The notes: generated from the sequence alone by a model not told the origin. 64,000 nucleotides of DNA from an uncultured Ignavibacteria bacterium (GCA_937870915.1 CALMZQ010000062.1:1-64000); one strand, 5' to 3'. Positions 9,395 to 18,544 are shown, counted from the first letter of the stretch. Made by a program: numbers and translations.

Positions 9395-12119
9395 ACTTCG
9401 GGGAGGAGATAGTGCGAGTGATTCGATGTGGACACGAAGTCACAATGTAGTAAGGATATCGAACAGTGGCGGTTTCGTGCTCTTGAATCGAAGTGCCGTT
9501 GTATGCAAAGCGTACCGTCTGTGGAAACGAACAAAGAGAGCAGTGAAAAGCACCAGTGCCTCGCTGGTCACCTTCCACTGAGGTTGAATTGTAGGTAACA
9601 GGAAACCAAGAACTTTGAATCGTCATTTGCTCAGGTATCTGGCCCAAAAAGAAGGGTAGCCAGATGAGGGCTGAATCGATCAAAAGAACTGAGCGGCCTC
9701 TATCGCCTAAGATGATGTTGTCTCCGACCGTTGTTATTTCAGTAGGAAGAGTGGGCCGTTCGCGGTAACGCGCATCGTACACGGCAGTCTCATTCATCAA
9801 TGTCCTAGGCAGGACGTCATCTGAGATATTCGTGCTACGTGTTACGATCACGAGATCATCATACCCAACACCTAAAACATCGTGATAGAATGGTCCAGTT
9901 GCAAGTCCACTTCCTTGTTCAACGAGGTAGTGAATATCACTCGAATCAGAACGATAGTAGACATCAAGAAGTCCAATATTAGATCTGCTTTCAATGACGT
10001 GTGTATGAGTTCCGCGAGCGTGTGGCAGATCGACCCGATGGCTCGCAATAGTATCTCCGTTAATAGTGCTGAATTGATTGATCCACATTCCTGTCGACGT
10101 TGAAGTGCTGACGGTAATGGCATTCTTTGCTGAATCAAATTCATGCGGAGTGACATTGAGAGATCCGACTCGAGTATTCATTCTCATTTGATTGACTCTG
10201 ACAGAGGAAGTAATTTGGCCGGTATGAAGGTTGATCGAGGTCAACTGAATCCATCTATCAAATGCATAGTATGGCCCTTCTTCACACTTGTGTGCAACAA
10301 GAATCGAGCTGTCCACGTTGCGAAAACTAGCAAGAGCCAGTCGATGCTTCGTCCCACTCTTGTACGGGATCATTAGGGTCCGCTCGTCATTCGTAAGTAC
10401 ATACATAGCAGCAGATGTCTGCACTAGCACACCAACACCAGGCACTTGAATGATCGTGTCGATCTTTGTACCTACTGTAAGACCCAAACGACTCTGCACC
10501 TTCTCCGGATCTATGACAATGAGCTCGGTGCCATACAATGCAACGAGCCGCTCCGGGTTACTCAACCAACCAGACCATTGTTGTTCGCCAAGCAATATCA
10601 TGTTGCCTGTGTTGACTCCGCGAGATCCCAAATCGTGAAATCTGAAGCGATCACTGTCGATGAGAGACCCGCTCGCAGAATCATAGTACCAGTGCTCCTT
10701 GATAACAAGCCATTTGCCATCGGGTGATACCAACGGAGAGTGGTTGGCTGAGAAATTGAAGCGAATTGAAAACTCAGAGAGATAAATCAGCCGGCTATCT
10801 AATACGATAATCCGATCGCCCGATTCCAAATAGAACCCGGAAGTCCCATTCTTCTTTAACTGCCAGGGTTGACCATTATCACGATTAGGCAACAAAGCTC
10901 GTTCACATTGTTCAAAACCGTTCTTAGAGACTCGATACCTCATGATGCTATCTCGTCTTTTGAAAACGAATGATGAGTCATGATATGATGAGATAAAATG
11001 CCCATGAGAGCCATCATCGAGGTCAAGATCATCAGCGCGATTGTCGTTGGGTCTAATGACATGAAGTCTACCCGAGTATTCTATGTATGCGGCTAGCTCA
11101 AAACCAATAGAGAATAGAGAAGAAGATGAACTGCTAAACGAGACTGGGACCGTCATGACTGTCTTACCTGTAGTTCTCTCTGTTACAATGACCGATCTAT
11201 TGTCGGCCGACAATGTAAAGTTGTAACGCCCTGACGCTAGCGACACATACCAAGGAGTAGGAACATTCCCTGTAAAGTCCTTGCCCGTTCTTACGTCGAT
11301 CCGCCGCGTCTTGGCATGGTCACCAAATTCAACGTATTCGTCCGTGATGGAGTAGACTCGCAGATTCCCGCTACAGGCGATTCGCCAATTGGAGATCACT
11401 GAGCCGGATGTTGGATCTAGTGTCGTAATGGAAAGTTCGAACTCACCCTTTGCACCTGGCCGAGGTACCATGCCCGCATGCGTACACAGGGTAGAGCTGA
11501 ATTCGTTTTCGTTGATTTGTGGACTCGTGATAGATGGAAGATGATGGTGAACTTCTCCAGTGATTATATCGCACCAATACCAGCCATTGCGGTCGCGATA
11601 GGCAAACTTCGAATTGACGGTGCTGTAGAGTACTACATCATAGCCCGAAATACATTCACCAATGGGAAGAAGGTGATTCCGAATGAAAGCGCCTTGAACC
11701 GGGTCAAACACCTGCAGTCGCTGATAGCCCATGGTTGTTGACTGTAATACGAGTTTCCCGCCACCTGTTGTCCAAACTTTCTGTGACAGACTATTTGAGT
11801 ACGGTATCACTATCGGTTCAGCACTCCCCGGATCAATGATTGCCCTAAACTGTATCTGCTCAACCCCGGTAGGTACTCGCCAATGTGCTTGTCGGTTTGG
11901 GGTTGATTTCAAAATCTGACGCCACTGTGTATCAGATGAAGACCGCCATTCGAGGTCTACGCGCTGTCCACCAGAAACCGATGGCCATGCGATCTTGATC
12001 GAATCTCCAGGGCTCAGCGGTGCTCGAGCCGACGTGATCCGTAGTTCTGGGATCTGTGAAGGTAACACGCCGGGGAGCGAAACGAGCAGTGTGCCGATAA
12101 GAAGTACGATGATTTTCAT
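9393..12119 (-). CDS. secreted protein with propeller-like repeats, function unknown
   Basis: 908 residues from ATG 12119, chosen because it begins a clear signal peptide (MKIIVLLIGTLLVSLPGVLPSQ); the frame is open further upstream to 12296 but that part runs through a hairpin. Residues about 25-110 resemble the Ig/fibronectin-like domain seen in Bacteroidota surface proteins (LSPGDSIKIAWP...VDLEWRSSSDTQW). The rest holds repeats such as LVSPDGKWLVIKE that suggest a beta-propeller. No T9SS sorting motif is recognisable at the C-terminus. Codon use is richer in AGA, ATA and A/T-ending codons than in neighbours. It stands alone, convergent with groEL and divergent from tatD. No function can be assigned. 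Confidence 0.7.
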   Translation of the reverse strand: MKIIVLLIGTLLVSLPGVLPSQIPELRITSARAPLSPGDSIKIAWPSVSGGQRVDLEWRSSSDTQWRQILKSTPNRQAHWRVPTGVEQIQFRAIIDPGSAEPIVIPYSNSLSQKVWTTGGGKLVLQSTTMGYQRLQVFDPVQGAFIRNHLLPIGECISGYDVVLYSTVNSKFAYRDRNGWYWCDIITGEVHHHLPSITSPQINENEFSSTLCTHAGMVPRPGAKGEFELSITTLDPTSGSVISNWRIACSGNLRVYSITDEYVEFGDHAKTRRIDVRTGKDFTGNVPTPWYVSLASGRYNFTLSADNRSVIVTERTTGKTVMTVPVSFSSSSSSLFSIGFELAAYIEYSGRLHVIRPNDNRADDLDLDDGSHGHFISSYHDSSFVFKRRDSIMRYRVSKNGFEQCERALLPNRDNGQPWQLKKNGTSGFYLESGDRIIVLDSRLIYLSEFSIRFNFSANHSPLVSPDGKWLVIKEHWYYDSASGSLIDSDRFRFHDLGSRGVNTGNMILLGEQQWSGWLSNPERLVALYGTELIVIDPEKVQSRLGLTVGTKIDTIIQVPGVGVLVQTSAAMYVLTNDERTLMIPYKSGTKHRLALASFRNVDSSILVAHKCEEGPYYAFDRWIQLTSINLHTGQITSSVRVNQMRMNTRVGSLNVTPHEFDSAKNAITVSTSTSTGMWINQFSTINGDTIASHRVDLPHARGTHTHVIESRSNIGLLDVYYRSDSSDIHYLVEQGSGLATGPFYHDVLGVGYDDLVIVTRSTNISDDVLPRTLMNETAVYDARYRERPTLPTEITTVGDNIILGDRGRSVLLIDSALIWLPFFLGQIPEQMTIQSSWFPVTYNSTSVEGDQRGTGAFHCSLCSFPQTVRFAYNGTSIQEHETATVRYPYYIVTSCPHRITRTISSPK

Positions 12120-12182
12120 ACATGCAACATTGGTCGTAGCCACTTCATCCCAACCTTGACAAAACCTTAACTCCCTAGAAAC

Positions 12183-12221
12183 AGCCCGGTGTTCGCAAGA
12201 ACATCGGGCTTTCTTTTTTTT
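12183..12221 (+). terminator. orphan terminator-like hairpin upstream of tatD
   Basis: AGCCCGGTGTTC (12183-12194) pairs with GAACATCGGGCT (12199-12210) across a GCAA tetraloop, followed by TTCTTTTTTTT. It reads as a terminator on the plus strand, yet no plus-strand gene lies upstream before groEL, 3 kb away. It may be an attenuator in the tatD leader, stop antisense transcripts, or be a remnant of the groEL terminator. Confidence 0.65.
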
Positions 12222-12255
12222 GGAATAGCATCGTTTCTGCATCTTTGCAGCAACA

Positions 12256-12912
12256 ATGTTGTACGTCGACGCCCACTCGCATAACCGGTCCGCCAATCAG
12301 GACGTGACCACACTGGTCAATATTCGTATTACGGCTTCTACGGAGGTCTTTGAAACGGATGGTGTCTGTAGTGTAGGACTTCACCCGTGGGATGTTGGCG
12401 AAGACTGGCGAGATGCCGCAGATCTTCTCGAAGACCTTGCCTCAGAGCCACTTGTCCTTGGTATCGGTGAATGTGGCCTTGATAGAGCCTGTGATGCACC
12501 ATGGATACATCAGGTAGATGCCTTCGAATACGTAGGCGATCTTGCCGAGCGTGTCTCGAAGCCCCTTATCGTCCATTGCGTGAAAGCACATGACGAACTA
12601 CTGCGCGTTCACAAGTTTATCGACCCCGGTCAACCATGGATCTTGCACGGATTTGTGAAGGGGGCAGAGCTAGCCCGACAATGCCTTGATGCCGGTATGA
12701 TCCTGTCCTTTGGTGGTGCTGTTCTGAAAGAATCTGCGTCTCTGGTAGAAGCGGTTCGCCTTTGCCCAGCAGATCGATTCTTGCTCGAAACGGACGACGA
12801 TGACGTGAAGATCGAAAATGTCTATTCTGCCGTGGCCGCGATGCGCGGTGTGCCCATTGAGGAGCTATGCGCGACGCTGCATCAGACTTTCGAAGCCGTC
12901 TTCAAGCAATGA
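12256..12912 (+). CDS. TatD family metal-dependent hydrolase (DNase)
   Basis: 218 residues, somewhat shorter than the usual 255-265. The metal ligands of the family are visible in order: HSH in DAHSHNR (residue 6 onward), Glu in GIGECGLD (about 74), His in PLIVHCVKAHDE (about 111), His in WILHGFVKG (about 133) and Asp in LLETDDDD (about 178). TatD proteins are cytoplasmic exonucleases or DNA/RNA phosphodiesterases. The gene heads an operon: its stop codon overlaps the start of tcdA (ATGA). A CATCTTTG box, one base off the Bacteroidota -7 consensus, lies just upstream. Confidence 0.85.
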   Translation: MLYVDAHSHNRSANQDVTTLVNIRITASTEVFETDGVCSVGLHPWDVGEDWRDAADLLEDLASEPLVLGIGECGLDRACDAPWIHQVDAFEYVGDLAERVSKPLIVHCVKAHDELLRVHKFIDPGQPWILHGFVKGAELARQCLDAGMILSFGGAVLKESASLVEAVRLCPADRFLLETDDDDVKIENVYSAVAAMRGVPIEELCATLHQTFEAVFKQ

Positions 12913-13637
12913 CCGATGCGGGATGGTCTTCCCGCACGCGACTCCTCCTTGGCGACGAAGCTGTTGACAAACTCGCCAACATGCACGTACTCGTCGTTGG
13001 CATGGGCGGTGTTGGCTCGTACGCCGCTGAATTCATCGCCCGCGCCGGTGTTGGACGCATGACGATCGTTGACGGAGATGTTGTTGACCCGTCCAACCGC
13101 AACCGACAACTACCAGCTCTTACCTCAACAGAGGGCCTCTACAAGGTTGATGTGATGCGTGATCGTTTGCGCCTGATCAACCCTGACCTTCGTCTTATTC
13201 CACTGAGAGAATTCCTCACACCTGTAAAGATCGATCGCATCCTATCTACGTCGTACGACTATGTGGTTGATGCAATTGACTCGCTCACTCCAAAAATCAC
13301 TCTCCTTCATCGCGCTCATGCCAAGGGGCTGAAACTCGTTAGTTCGATGGGAGCAGGGGGCAAGATCGATCCAACAAAGGTTCGTGTTGCCGATATCTCT
13401 GAAACGCAGAAATGTGGTCTTGCCCGTTTCGTCCGAAAACGTCTCAAGCGTCACGGAATCAGTGACGGTATTACAGCCGTGTACTCTTTGGAAGAGACAG
13501 ACGAAGATTCACTCATGTTTACCGACGGACTGAACTTTAAGAAATCTGCCTTTGGTACGGTCTCGTATCTCCCGGCAGCCTTCGGTGGTGCCTGCGCGAG
13601 TGTTGTGATCAGAGACCTCTCCGGCAAATTCCCATGA
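12909..13637 (+). CDS. tcdA: tRNA threonylcarbamoyladenosine dehydratase TcdA (ThiF/MoeB family)
   Basis: 242 residues from ATG 12909, which overlaps the tatD stop (ATGA); a longer frame from 12867 would intrude into tatD. It shows the Rossmann ATP-binding motif VVGMGGVGSYAAE (about 31-43), NRNRQLPA (the adenylation Arg/Asn motif), and VDAIDSLTPK (about 122). The pattern SSRTRLLLGDEAVDKL at the N-terminus is typical of TcdA (CsdL/YgdL), which cyclises t6A37 in tRNA to ct6A using ATP. MoeB and ThiF are alternatives, but those usually carry zinc Cys pairs that are not seen. It sits with two further apparent tRNA-modification genes. Confidence 0.85.
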   Translation: MTDAGWSSRTRLLLGDEAVDKLANMHVLVVGMGGVGSYAAEFIARAGVGRMTIVDGDVVDPSNRNRQLPALTSTEGLYKVDVMRDRLRLINPDLRLIPLREFLTPVKIDRILSTSYDYVVDAIDSLTPKITLLHRAHAKGLKLVSSMGAGGKIDPTKVRVADISETQKCGLARFVRKRLKRHGISDGITAVYSLEETDEDSLMFTDGLNFKKSAFGTVSYLPAAFGGACASVVIRDLSGKFP

Positions 13638-14629
13638 AACATGCCCATATCGTTGGTTGTGGTCTGGCAGGGACCCTTCTTGCATGGGAACTGAAGAAGC
13701 TTGGCGTAGAGGTGTCAGTCGTAGATACGGCAAATCCTGAATCATCCTCCCGCGTAGCCGCAGGGATGATCACACCGATCACTGGACGCCGTCTCAAGCC
13801 TTCATGGCGCGGGCATGAGCTCACGCAGATAGCCCGCACCACGTATGCGGAGATCCAGCAAGAGTTTGGCATCATTCTCTGGAGTGATTGGACGCTAAAG
13901 CGTGTGTTCCGTGAAGAGATTATGCGAGAGTGGTTTCATGATCGTCGCGATAAGCACGAGTACGACCCAATCGTTGTCACAGACATCGAACCCGGTGTTC
14001 ACGATGGTGTTACCTATCCGTTCGGTGGCTTCGAGCACGGAAGCGTTGCAACGGTGGACATTCCCACCCTGCTCAATACGGTTGGGCAAAGCTTGGCCCA
14101 ACAGAAGGATGTTGGAGGCACGGTTCACGTTCCGGATATTACCATCACCTGTACCGGTTATCAAACGCTTCATGATCCACTATGGTCCTGGCTACCAATA
14201 GAGCCTTCGAAGGGCGAGATCCTCGATGTTCGTATTCCTGGACTTCAGCTTGATCACATCCTCACAAACGGGACATGGATCCTCCCGGTAGGGGGCGATC
14301 ATTATCGTATCGGGGCAACCCACGATTGGGACGATCATGAGCCGAGTCCAACCGAGGCAGGCAGGATCAAATTGCTAGCCGATGCTCAACAATTGGTTGG
14401 AAGGGAGATTGTTGTACTCGGTCAGCGAGCAGCCATTAGACCATCCACAAAGTTCAAACGTCCATTTGTAGGACGTCATCCCACGAACCCAACGCAGGCC
14501 GTATTCACAGGGTTGGGCACAAAGGGCGCATTACAAGGTCCATGGGCGGCACAACAACTCGCTCGGCATCTTGTTTACGAGGAGCCCCTTGACCCAGACA
14601 TTGATATCATCAAATGGTGGAAATCATGA
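13634..14629 (+). CDS. FAD-dependent oxidoreductase, DAO family, MnmC(o)-like
   Basis: 331 residues. The N-terminus has the dinucleotide-binding pattern HIVGCGLAGTLLAWEL (residues 4-19) and the acidic residue at the end of beta-2 (VVDTANPES). SRVAAGMITPITGRR (about 39-53) matches the DAO motif seen in MnmC(o), which oxidatively removes the carboxymethyl group from cmnm5(s2)U34 of tRNA. The C-terminus holds the second FAD contact, VFTGLGTKGALQGPW. It overlaps tcdA upstream and the methyltransferase downstream by ATGA junctions, so the three should be translationally coupled. Glycine/D-amino-acid oxidase is the alternative; the context favours tRNA modification. Confidence 0.7.
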   Translation: MKHAHIVGCGLAGTLLAWELKKLGVEVSVVDTANPESSSRVAAGMITPITGRRLKPSWRGHELTQIARTTYAEIQQEFGIILWSDWTLKRVFREEIMREWFHDRRDKHEYDPIVVTDIEPGVHDGVTYPFGGFEHGSVATVDIPTLLNTVGQSLAQQKDVGGTVHVPDITITCTGYQTLHDPLWSWLPIEPSKGEILDVRIPGLQLDHILTNGTWILPVGGDHYRIGATHDWDDHEPSPTEAGRIKLLADAQQLVGREIVVLGQRAAIRPSTKFKRPFVGRHPTNPTQAVFTGLGTKGALQGPWAAQQLARHLVYEEPLDPDIDIIKWWKS

Positions 14630-15192
14630 TGTACGAAAACGCAGTTACCTATGTCCACCGGATCTTGCGAGATGTTGTCCGTCCGGGCTCTGTCGTTGTT
14701 GATGCAACGATGGGCAACGGATGGGACACCGCCCTCATGGCCGTTCTGGCCGGAGAAGGTGGCACGGTGTACGGTTTTGACATACAGCCTGTTGCTCTTG
14801 AGGTCACAAAAACGCGAATCTCTGGTGCTGCGGCAGATGTGAACCTGATACTTGCCGGACATGAAGAGATGTCTACACACATCCCTCCTGAGCACCACGG
14901 CAAGGTGCAGGCGGTAACCTTCAATCTGGGATATCTGCCAGGTGGCCACAAGGACATCACTACGCAGGCCGAGACCACTCGTAGAGCCATAGAACAGGCC
15001 CGTGCAATTCTCGCTCCGGGCGGCGTGATCACCATCGTCTGTTACCGTCACGCCGAAGGTGAACGAGAACTGGAAGTTGTGCGAGGTCTGTTGGCTTCTC
15101 TTCCACAACACACCTTAACGTGTACGGAAACAACATTTTTAAATCAAGCAGGGAATCCTCCGGTGGTATTTGTTGTTGTGGCACGATCATGA
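14626..15192 (+). CDS. SAM-dependent methyltransferase, YtqB/MnmM-like
   Basis: 188 residues from ATG 14626, which overlaps the stop of the oxidoreductase (ATGA); the upstream ATG at 14614 lies inside that gene. The SAM-binding motif VVDATMGNGWDTALMA (about 27-42) and the motif NLGYLPGG(HKD) (about 103) are the signature of the YtqB family. In Bacillus subtilis YtqB was shown to be MnmM, which methylates nm5(s2)U34 of tRNA to mnm5(s2)U. Placement directly after an MnmC(o)-like oxidase suggests that the two domains fused in enterobacterial MnmC are separate genes here, with a non-homologous methyltransferase. The family call is firm, the substrate inferred. Confidence 0.8.
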   Translation: MMYENAVTYVHRILRDVVRPGSVVVDATMGNGWDTALMAVLAGEGGTVYGFDIQPVALEVTKTRISGAAADVNLILAGHEEMSTHIPPEHHGKVQAVTFNLGYLPGGHKDITTQAETTRRAIEQARAILAPGGVITIVCYRHAEGERELEVVRGLLASLPQHTLTCTETTFLNQAGNPPVVFVVVARS

Positions 15193-15208
15193 ACCAGCGA
15201 ACACACCT

Positions 15209-15745
15209 ATGCTGAACAGTCTTATTTCTACAGTCTTACTCCTATTTGCCATGAACACAACACTCCACGAATTTTCACTGAAGAATATCAGCGGCAAAAC
15301 AATTGATCTCTCGGAGTACAAGGGTAAGGTGGTGCTCGTGGTCAATGTTGCTTCATACTGCGGTTACACAAAGCAGTATGTATCCCTTGAGAGGCTCTAC
15401 AACACGTTCAAGGATAAGGGGCTCGTAGTTATCGGAATTCCCTCGAATGACTTCGGCGAACAAGAACCTGGCACGGATGAAGAGATCATGCAGTTTTGCT
15501 CAACCACGTATAATGTAACCTTCCCAATGTACTCCAAGGTGGTGGTAAAGGGTGATGACAAGGCGCCCCTTTACAAATGGCTTACAAGCGGTGATGGCGA
15601 TGCCACGCGTGCCGGAGAAGTTGGATGGAACTTTGAAAAGTTTCTTGTCGGTAAGGATGGTAGGCTTGTTCAGCGGTTTGCCACTAGGATGGACCCAATG
15701 GCAGCAGAAATCACAACCGCTGTTGAAGCTGCGCTTACAAACTAA
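15209..15745 (+). CDS. glutathione peroxidase-like thiol peroxidase
   Basis: 178 residues from ATG 15209; Met15 (15251) is the alternative. The first 15 residues (MLNSLISTVLLLFAM) look like a signal or membrane anchor, so it may act in the periplasm. Conserved motifs are NVASYCGYTKQY (catalytic Cys, about residue 50), GIPSNDFGEQEPGT, and WNFEKFLVGKDG (catalytic Trp/Asn). The active-site residue is Cys, not selenocysteine, as in most bacterial GPx proteins, which are often thioredoxin-dependent. It reduces hydrogen peroxide or lipid peroxides. It begins 16 nt after the methyltransferase and may be the last gene of the tatD operon. Confidence 0.93.
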   Translation: MLNSLISTVLLLFAMNTTLHEFSLKNISGKTIDLSEYKGKVVLVVNVASYCGYTKQYVSLERLYNTFKDKGLVVIGIPSNDFGEQEPGTDEEIMQFCSTTYNVTFPMYSKVVVKGDDKAPLYKWLTSGDGDATRAGEVGWNFEKFLVGKDGRLVQRFATRMDPMAAEITTAVEAALTN

Positions 15746-15783
15746 ACTTTAGCCTATGTAGGCCACAGTACCGCTCCATGCCC

Positions 15784-15809
15784 TATGTTCGCAGGAACAT
15801 TTTAGGGGT
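15784..15809 (+). other. hairpin upstream of the OmpA-PD40 gene
   Basis: TGTTC-gcag-GAACA forms the top of a stem, flanked by CCCTA and TAGGG, with three unpaired T. The stem-loop resembles the one at 12183-12210 (TGTTC-gcaa-GAACA). It lies between gpx and the OmpA gene and may terminate gpx transcripts weakly or structure the leader of the next gene. Confidence 0.4.
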
Positions 15810-15812
15810 CTC

Positions 15813-17915
15813 ATGCGCTTCCTTGCCGTCTTCGCCGTTCTTTTCTGCTCTTGCACTCTTCTTGAGGCACAGGAGCAAACGCTCTCCAAACGAACATTCG
15901 AAGAGGCCGGTGATTGGTTTACCGGCACAACGTCTGATGGAAAATGCACGGTTGAAGCCGATGACGGCGTCATTCGCTATGTGGAAGTGGATGACAATGG
16001 CTTCCGCTATTTCTCAGAAGTCGCTGCGCTTAGCCCAGAAAAAAACTGGTCGATCAAGATGCGCGTGCGCCAAACAGCCGGGCAAGAGAAGCACGCCTAC
16101 GGAATTGTGTTCAATACAGCCGACGCCAATAACCTCTATCACTTCATCATACGAGATGACAGCCGAGCACGCATAGGTCGGATAAAGGAAGGGACCTATG
16201 AGAATGTAGATGAGTGGACAACGTGTAATGATGTAAAGAAGCAAGGTGAGTGGAACGTTCTTGAAGTGCGTAAGGAGAACGATGCCATATCAGGTTATGT
16301 GAATGGTAAGGCCATTGTGACGATGACGGCTTCGTATTATCTCGTCTTTGGTAATAAACAAGGCCTCGTCTATTACGGTGCACAAACACTTGAATTGGAT
16401 GACCTCGAGATCAAGCAGTGGGAGCCAATGCCCGTGAGACCAGTAGCTGGTGTTGATCCGAATGTAAAGCCCGTGAGTTTGGGTGGGCAGATCAATAGTG
16501 CTGCCGATGAATCCATAGACTGTATCTCACCAGACGGAACGGTACTCTACTATAGTCGTAAGGACCACGATGGCAACGTCACAAAGGACAAACTAGATGT
16601 CTGGGTCACCACACGTATGGCCAATGGTTCGTGGTCCACACCAACTAACCTTGGTGCACCGGTCAATACTCCCGGCAATAACTTCGCAATTGCTGTAACG
16701 CAGGACCTCAATACGCTCTTCCTACAAGGAACGTATGAGAGTGACGGTTCGATCGGAAGGGGCGTTTCATATTCTACGCGAAACAAAGATGGCTGGAATG
16801 CTCCCACGAATATGTCGATCGAGAACTATGAAAATCTCAACACATATGTAAGTTCCCACCTCGCGCCCGATGGTTCGGTGCTTCTTACATCAATTCAAAC
16901 GCGCGATTCTCGTGGCAGCAATGACATATACGTTTGCTTTCGGCAGGCCAACAATACGTGGTCAACGCCGAAGAACATCGGCACGGTAATCAACACGCAA
17001 GGTGTTGAACAAGGGCCATTCATTGCCGGTGATGGAAAGACGTTGTTCTTCAGTAGTAACGGTCACCCGGGATATGGTGGACATGATCTTTTTGTTTCTC
17101 GTCGCCTAGATGACACCTGGCTCAATTGGTCTGAACCAGAGAATCTGGGCAATGGGGTGAATTCAGATGAGCACGAGACCTTCATCCAGGTGTCTGCTAA
17201 GGGAGATTCGGCCTACTACAGTACAACGAAGAACTCATTAGGTCAGGACGATATCGTTGCAATCCCTCTTCCTGTAGGTGCGCGGCCTGTGGCCTTGCTC
17301 ATGGTGCGCGGACGTGTGCTCGATGCAGAGACCAAAAAACCTGTGACGGCGAATGTGTTCTACGAAGCACTCCCAAGCGGAAAACTAGCCGGCACAGCAA
17401 CATCCAGCGCGGTTGATGGCTCCTATCGCGTTGGCCTTGTAAACGGAACGCTCTACGGTGTCCGGGCAGAAGCAGATGGCTATTATGCCCTCAGCGAGCA
17501 ATTCGATGCCCGCACAATTGGCGCTTATGGAGAATCCGATCGTGATCTCTTCCTAACACCGATCAAGATGAATGTTGCCATTCGATTGAACAATGTGTTC
17601 TTCGACGTAGGTAAGTACGAACTGCGCTCTGAATCGTATCCCGAACTTGATCGCTTGGTTGACTTTCTCAAGAAGAATGCAACAATTCGTATCGCTCTTG
17701 CCGGACACACGGACAATGTTGGTGCGGATGCAGACAACATGAAGCTATCGCAAGATCGCATCAATAGCGTGCAGACATATGTTGTTGCCAAGGGTATCCC
17801 CGCATCTCGTCTCACGGCAAAGGGATTCGGCGAGACTTCTCCTGTTGCTTCGAATGAAACCGACGATGGCCGGCAACAAAATCGTCGTGTTGAGTTCACG
17901 ATCGTGAGCAAGTAA
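15813..17915 (+). CDS. OmpA-family envelope protein with PD40 propeller repeats
   Basis: 700 residues with a signal peptide (MRFLAVFAVLFCSCTLLEA). Domains in order: a LamG/DUF1080-like beta-sandwich (about 25-205), TolB-type PD40 repeats (about 225-480, e.g. SPDGTVLYYSRKD and DGKTLFFSSNGHPGYGGHDL), a carboxypeptidase-regulatory-like Ig domain (about 495-575), and a C-terminal OmpA peptidoglycan-binding domain (about 590-700) with VFFDVGKYEL, GHTDNVG and the QQNRRVEF end. The Asp and Arg that bind diaminopimelate are present. Such proteins tie the outer membrane or a surface complex to peptidoglycan; T9SS components PorE/PorW-like and gliding proteins have related designs. maf overlaps its stop by one base. 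Confidence 0.88.
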   Translation: MRFLAVFAVLFCSCTLLEAQEQTLSKRTFEEAGDWFTGTTSDGKCTVEADDGVIRYVEVDDNGFRYFSEVAALSPEKNWSIKMRVRQTAGQEKHAYGIVFNTADANNLYHFIIRDDSRARIGRIKEGTYENVDEWTTCNDVKKQGEWNVLEVRKENDAISGYVNGKAIVTMTASYYLVFGNKQGLVYYGAQTLELDDLEIKQWEPMPVRPVAGVDPNVKPVSLGGQINSAADESIDCISPDGTVLYYSRKDHDGNVTKDKLDVWVTTRMANGSWSTPTNLGAPVNTPGNNFAIAVTQDLNTLFLQGTYESDGSIGRGVSYSTRNKDGWNAPTNMSIENYENLNTYVSSHLAPDGSVLLTSIQTRDSRGSNDIYVCFRQANNTWSTPKNIGTVINTQGVEQGPFIAGDGKTLFFSSNGHPGYGGHDLFVSRRLDDTWLNWSEPENLGNGVNSDEHETFIQVSAKGDSAYYSTTKNSLGQDDIVAIPLPVGARPVALLMVRGRVLDAETKKPVTANVFYEALPSGKLAGTATSSAVDGSYRVGLVNGTLYGVRAEADGYYALSEQFDARTIGAYGESDRDLFLTPIKMNVAIRLNNVFFDVGKYELRSESYPELDRLVDFLKKNATIRIALAGHTDNVGADADNMKLSQDRINSVQTYVVAKGIPASRLTAKGFGETSPVASNETDDGRQQNRRVEFTIVSK

Positions 17916-18544
17916 TGATCAGACTGAACGACCTACTCAACATCCCATATCCCTTGGTGCTCGCATCTCAGTCTCCACGGCGATCAGCTCTGTTACATCA
18001 TGTGGGGTTCACGTTTTCCACAGTAGTGCCTGATGTTGATGAAGATAGTGTAGATATGCTGCTTCCTCCGAGCGAGTATGTAGAAACGCTTGCCATGATG
18101 AAGGCTATTCGCGGATCTGAATTGTCCGAGGCACCGGCCGTCATCATAGGCTCTGACACAACGGTTGTTCTCAGCGGTGAGGTCCTGAATAAACCAATGG
18201 ATGCCGATGATGCCATTCGTATGCTCGGTAGACTCAGCGGTAGAACGCACACGGTCTATACTGGTATTGCATTGGCAACCAATTGCCCAGAACAACATCG
18301 AATGATGGCATCTCGTGCAACTCAGGTTACGTTTCGCGAACTCGAGAGCGCTGAGATACAGGCTTACGTTGCGTCGGGTTCGCCCCTTGACAAGGCAGGT
18401 TCGTACGGCATTCAAGACGACTTCGGTGCGGTCTTTGTATCCCATGTAGAAGGGTGCTATTACACCATCGTTGGCCTGCCCCTTGAATTGCTCTACACAT
18501 CACTTCGCCAGTTCGTTAAGGAGATCGCCGGTGCGCGGGCGTAA
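17915..18544 (+). CDS. maf: Maf family nucleoside triphosphate pyrophosphatase
   Basis: 209 residues. It starts on the last base of the preceding stop (TAATG). Maf signatures are visible: LASQSPRRSALL (residues 16-27), GSDTTVVLSGEVLNKP (about 74-89) with the conserved Asp and Lys/Pro, GRTHTVYTGIAL, and KAGSYGIQDDFG near 165. Maf proteins hydrolyse dTTP/UTP or modified NTPs to monophosphates and PPi, acting as housekeeping enzymes in the cytoplasm. The FGAVFV segment fits the dTTP/UTP (YhdE-like) subgroup. The following permease gene starts within its last 14 nt. Confidence 0.95.
   Translation: MIRLNDLLNIPYPLVLASQSPRRSALLHHVGFTFSTVVPDVDEDSVDMLLPPSEYVETLAMMKAIRGSELSEAPAVIIGSDTTVVLSGEVLNKPMDADDAIRMLGRLSGRTHTVYTGIALATNCPEQHRMMASRATQVTFRELESAEIQAYVASGSPLDKAGSYGIQDDFGAVFVSHVEGCYYTIVGLPLELLYTSLRQFVKEIAGARA

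Noticed and set aside
12190-12203. TGTTC-N4-GAACA considered as a LexA (SOS) box
   Set aside because: The half-sites are in the opposite order to the known GAAC-N4-GTTC box and form the loop end of a terminator hairpin.
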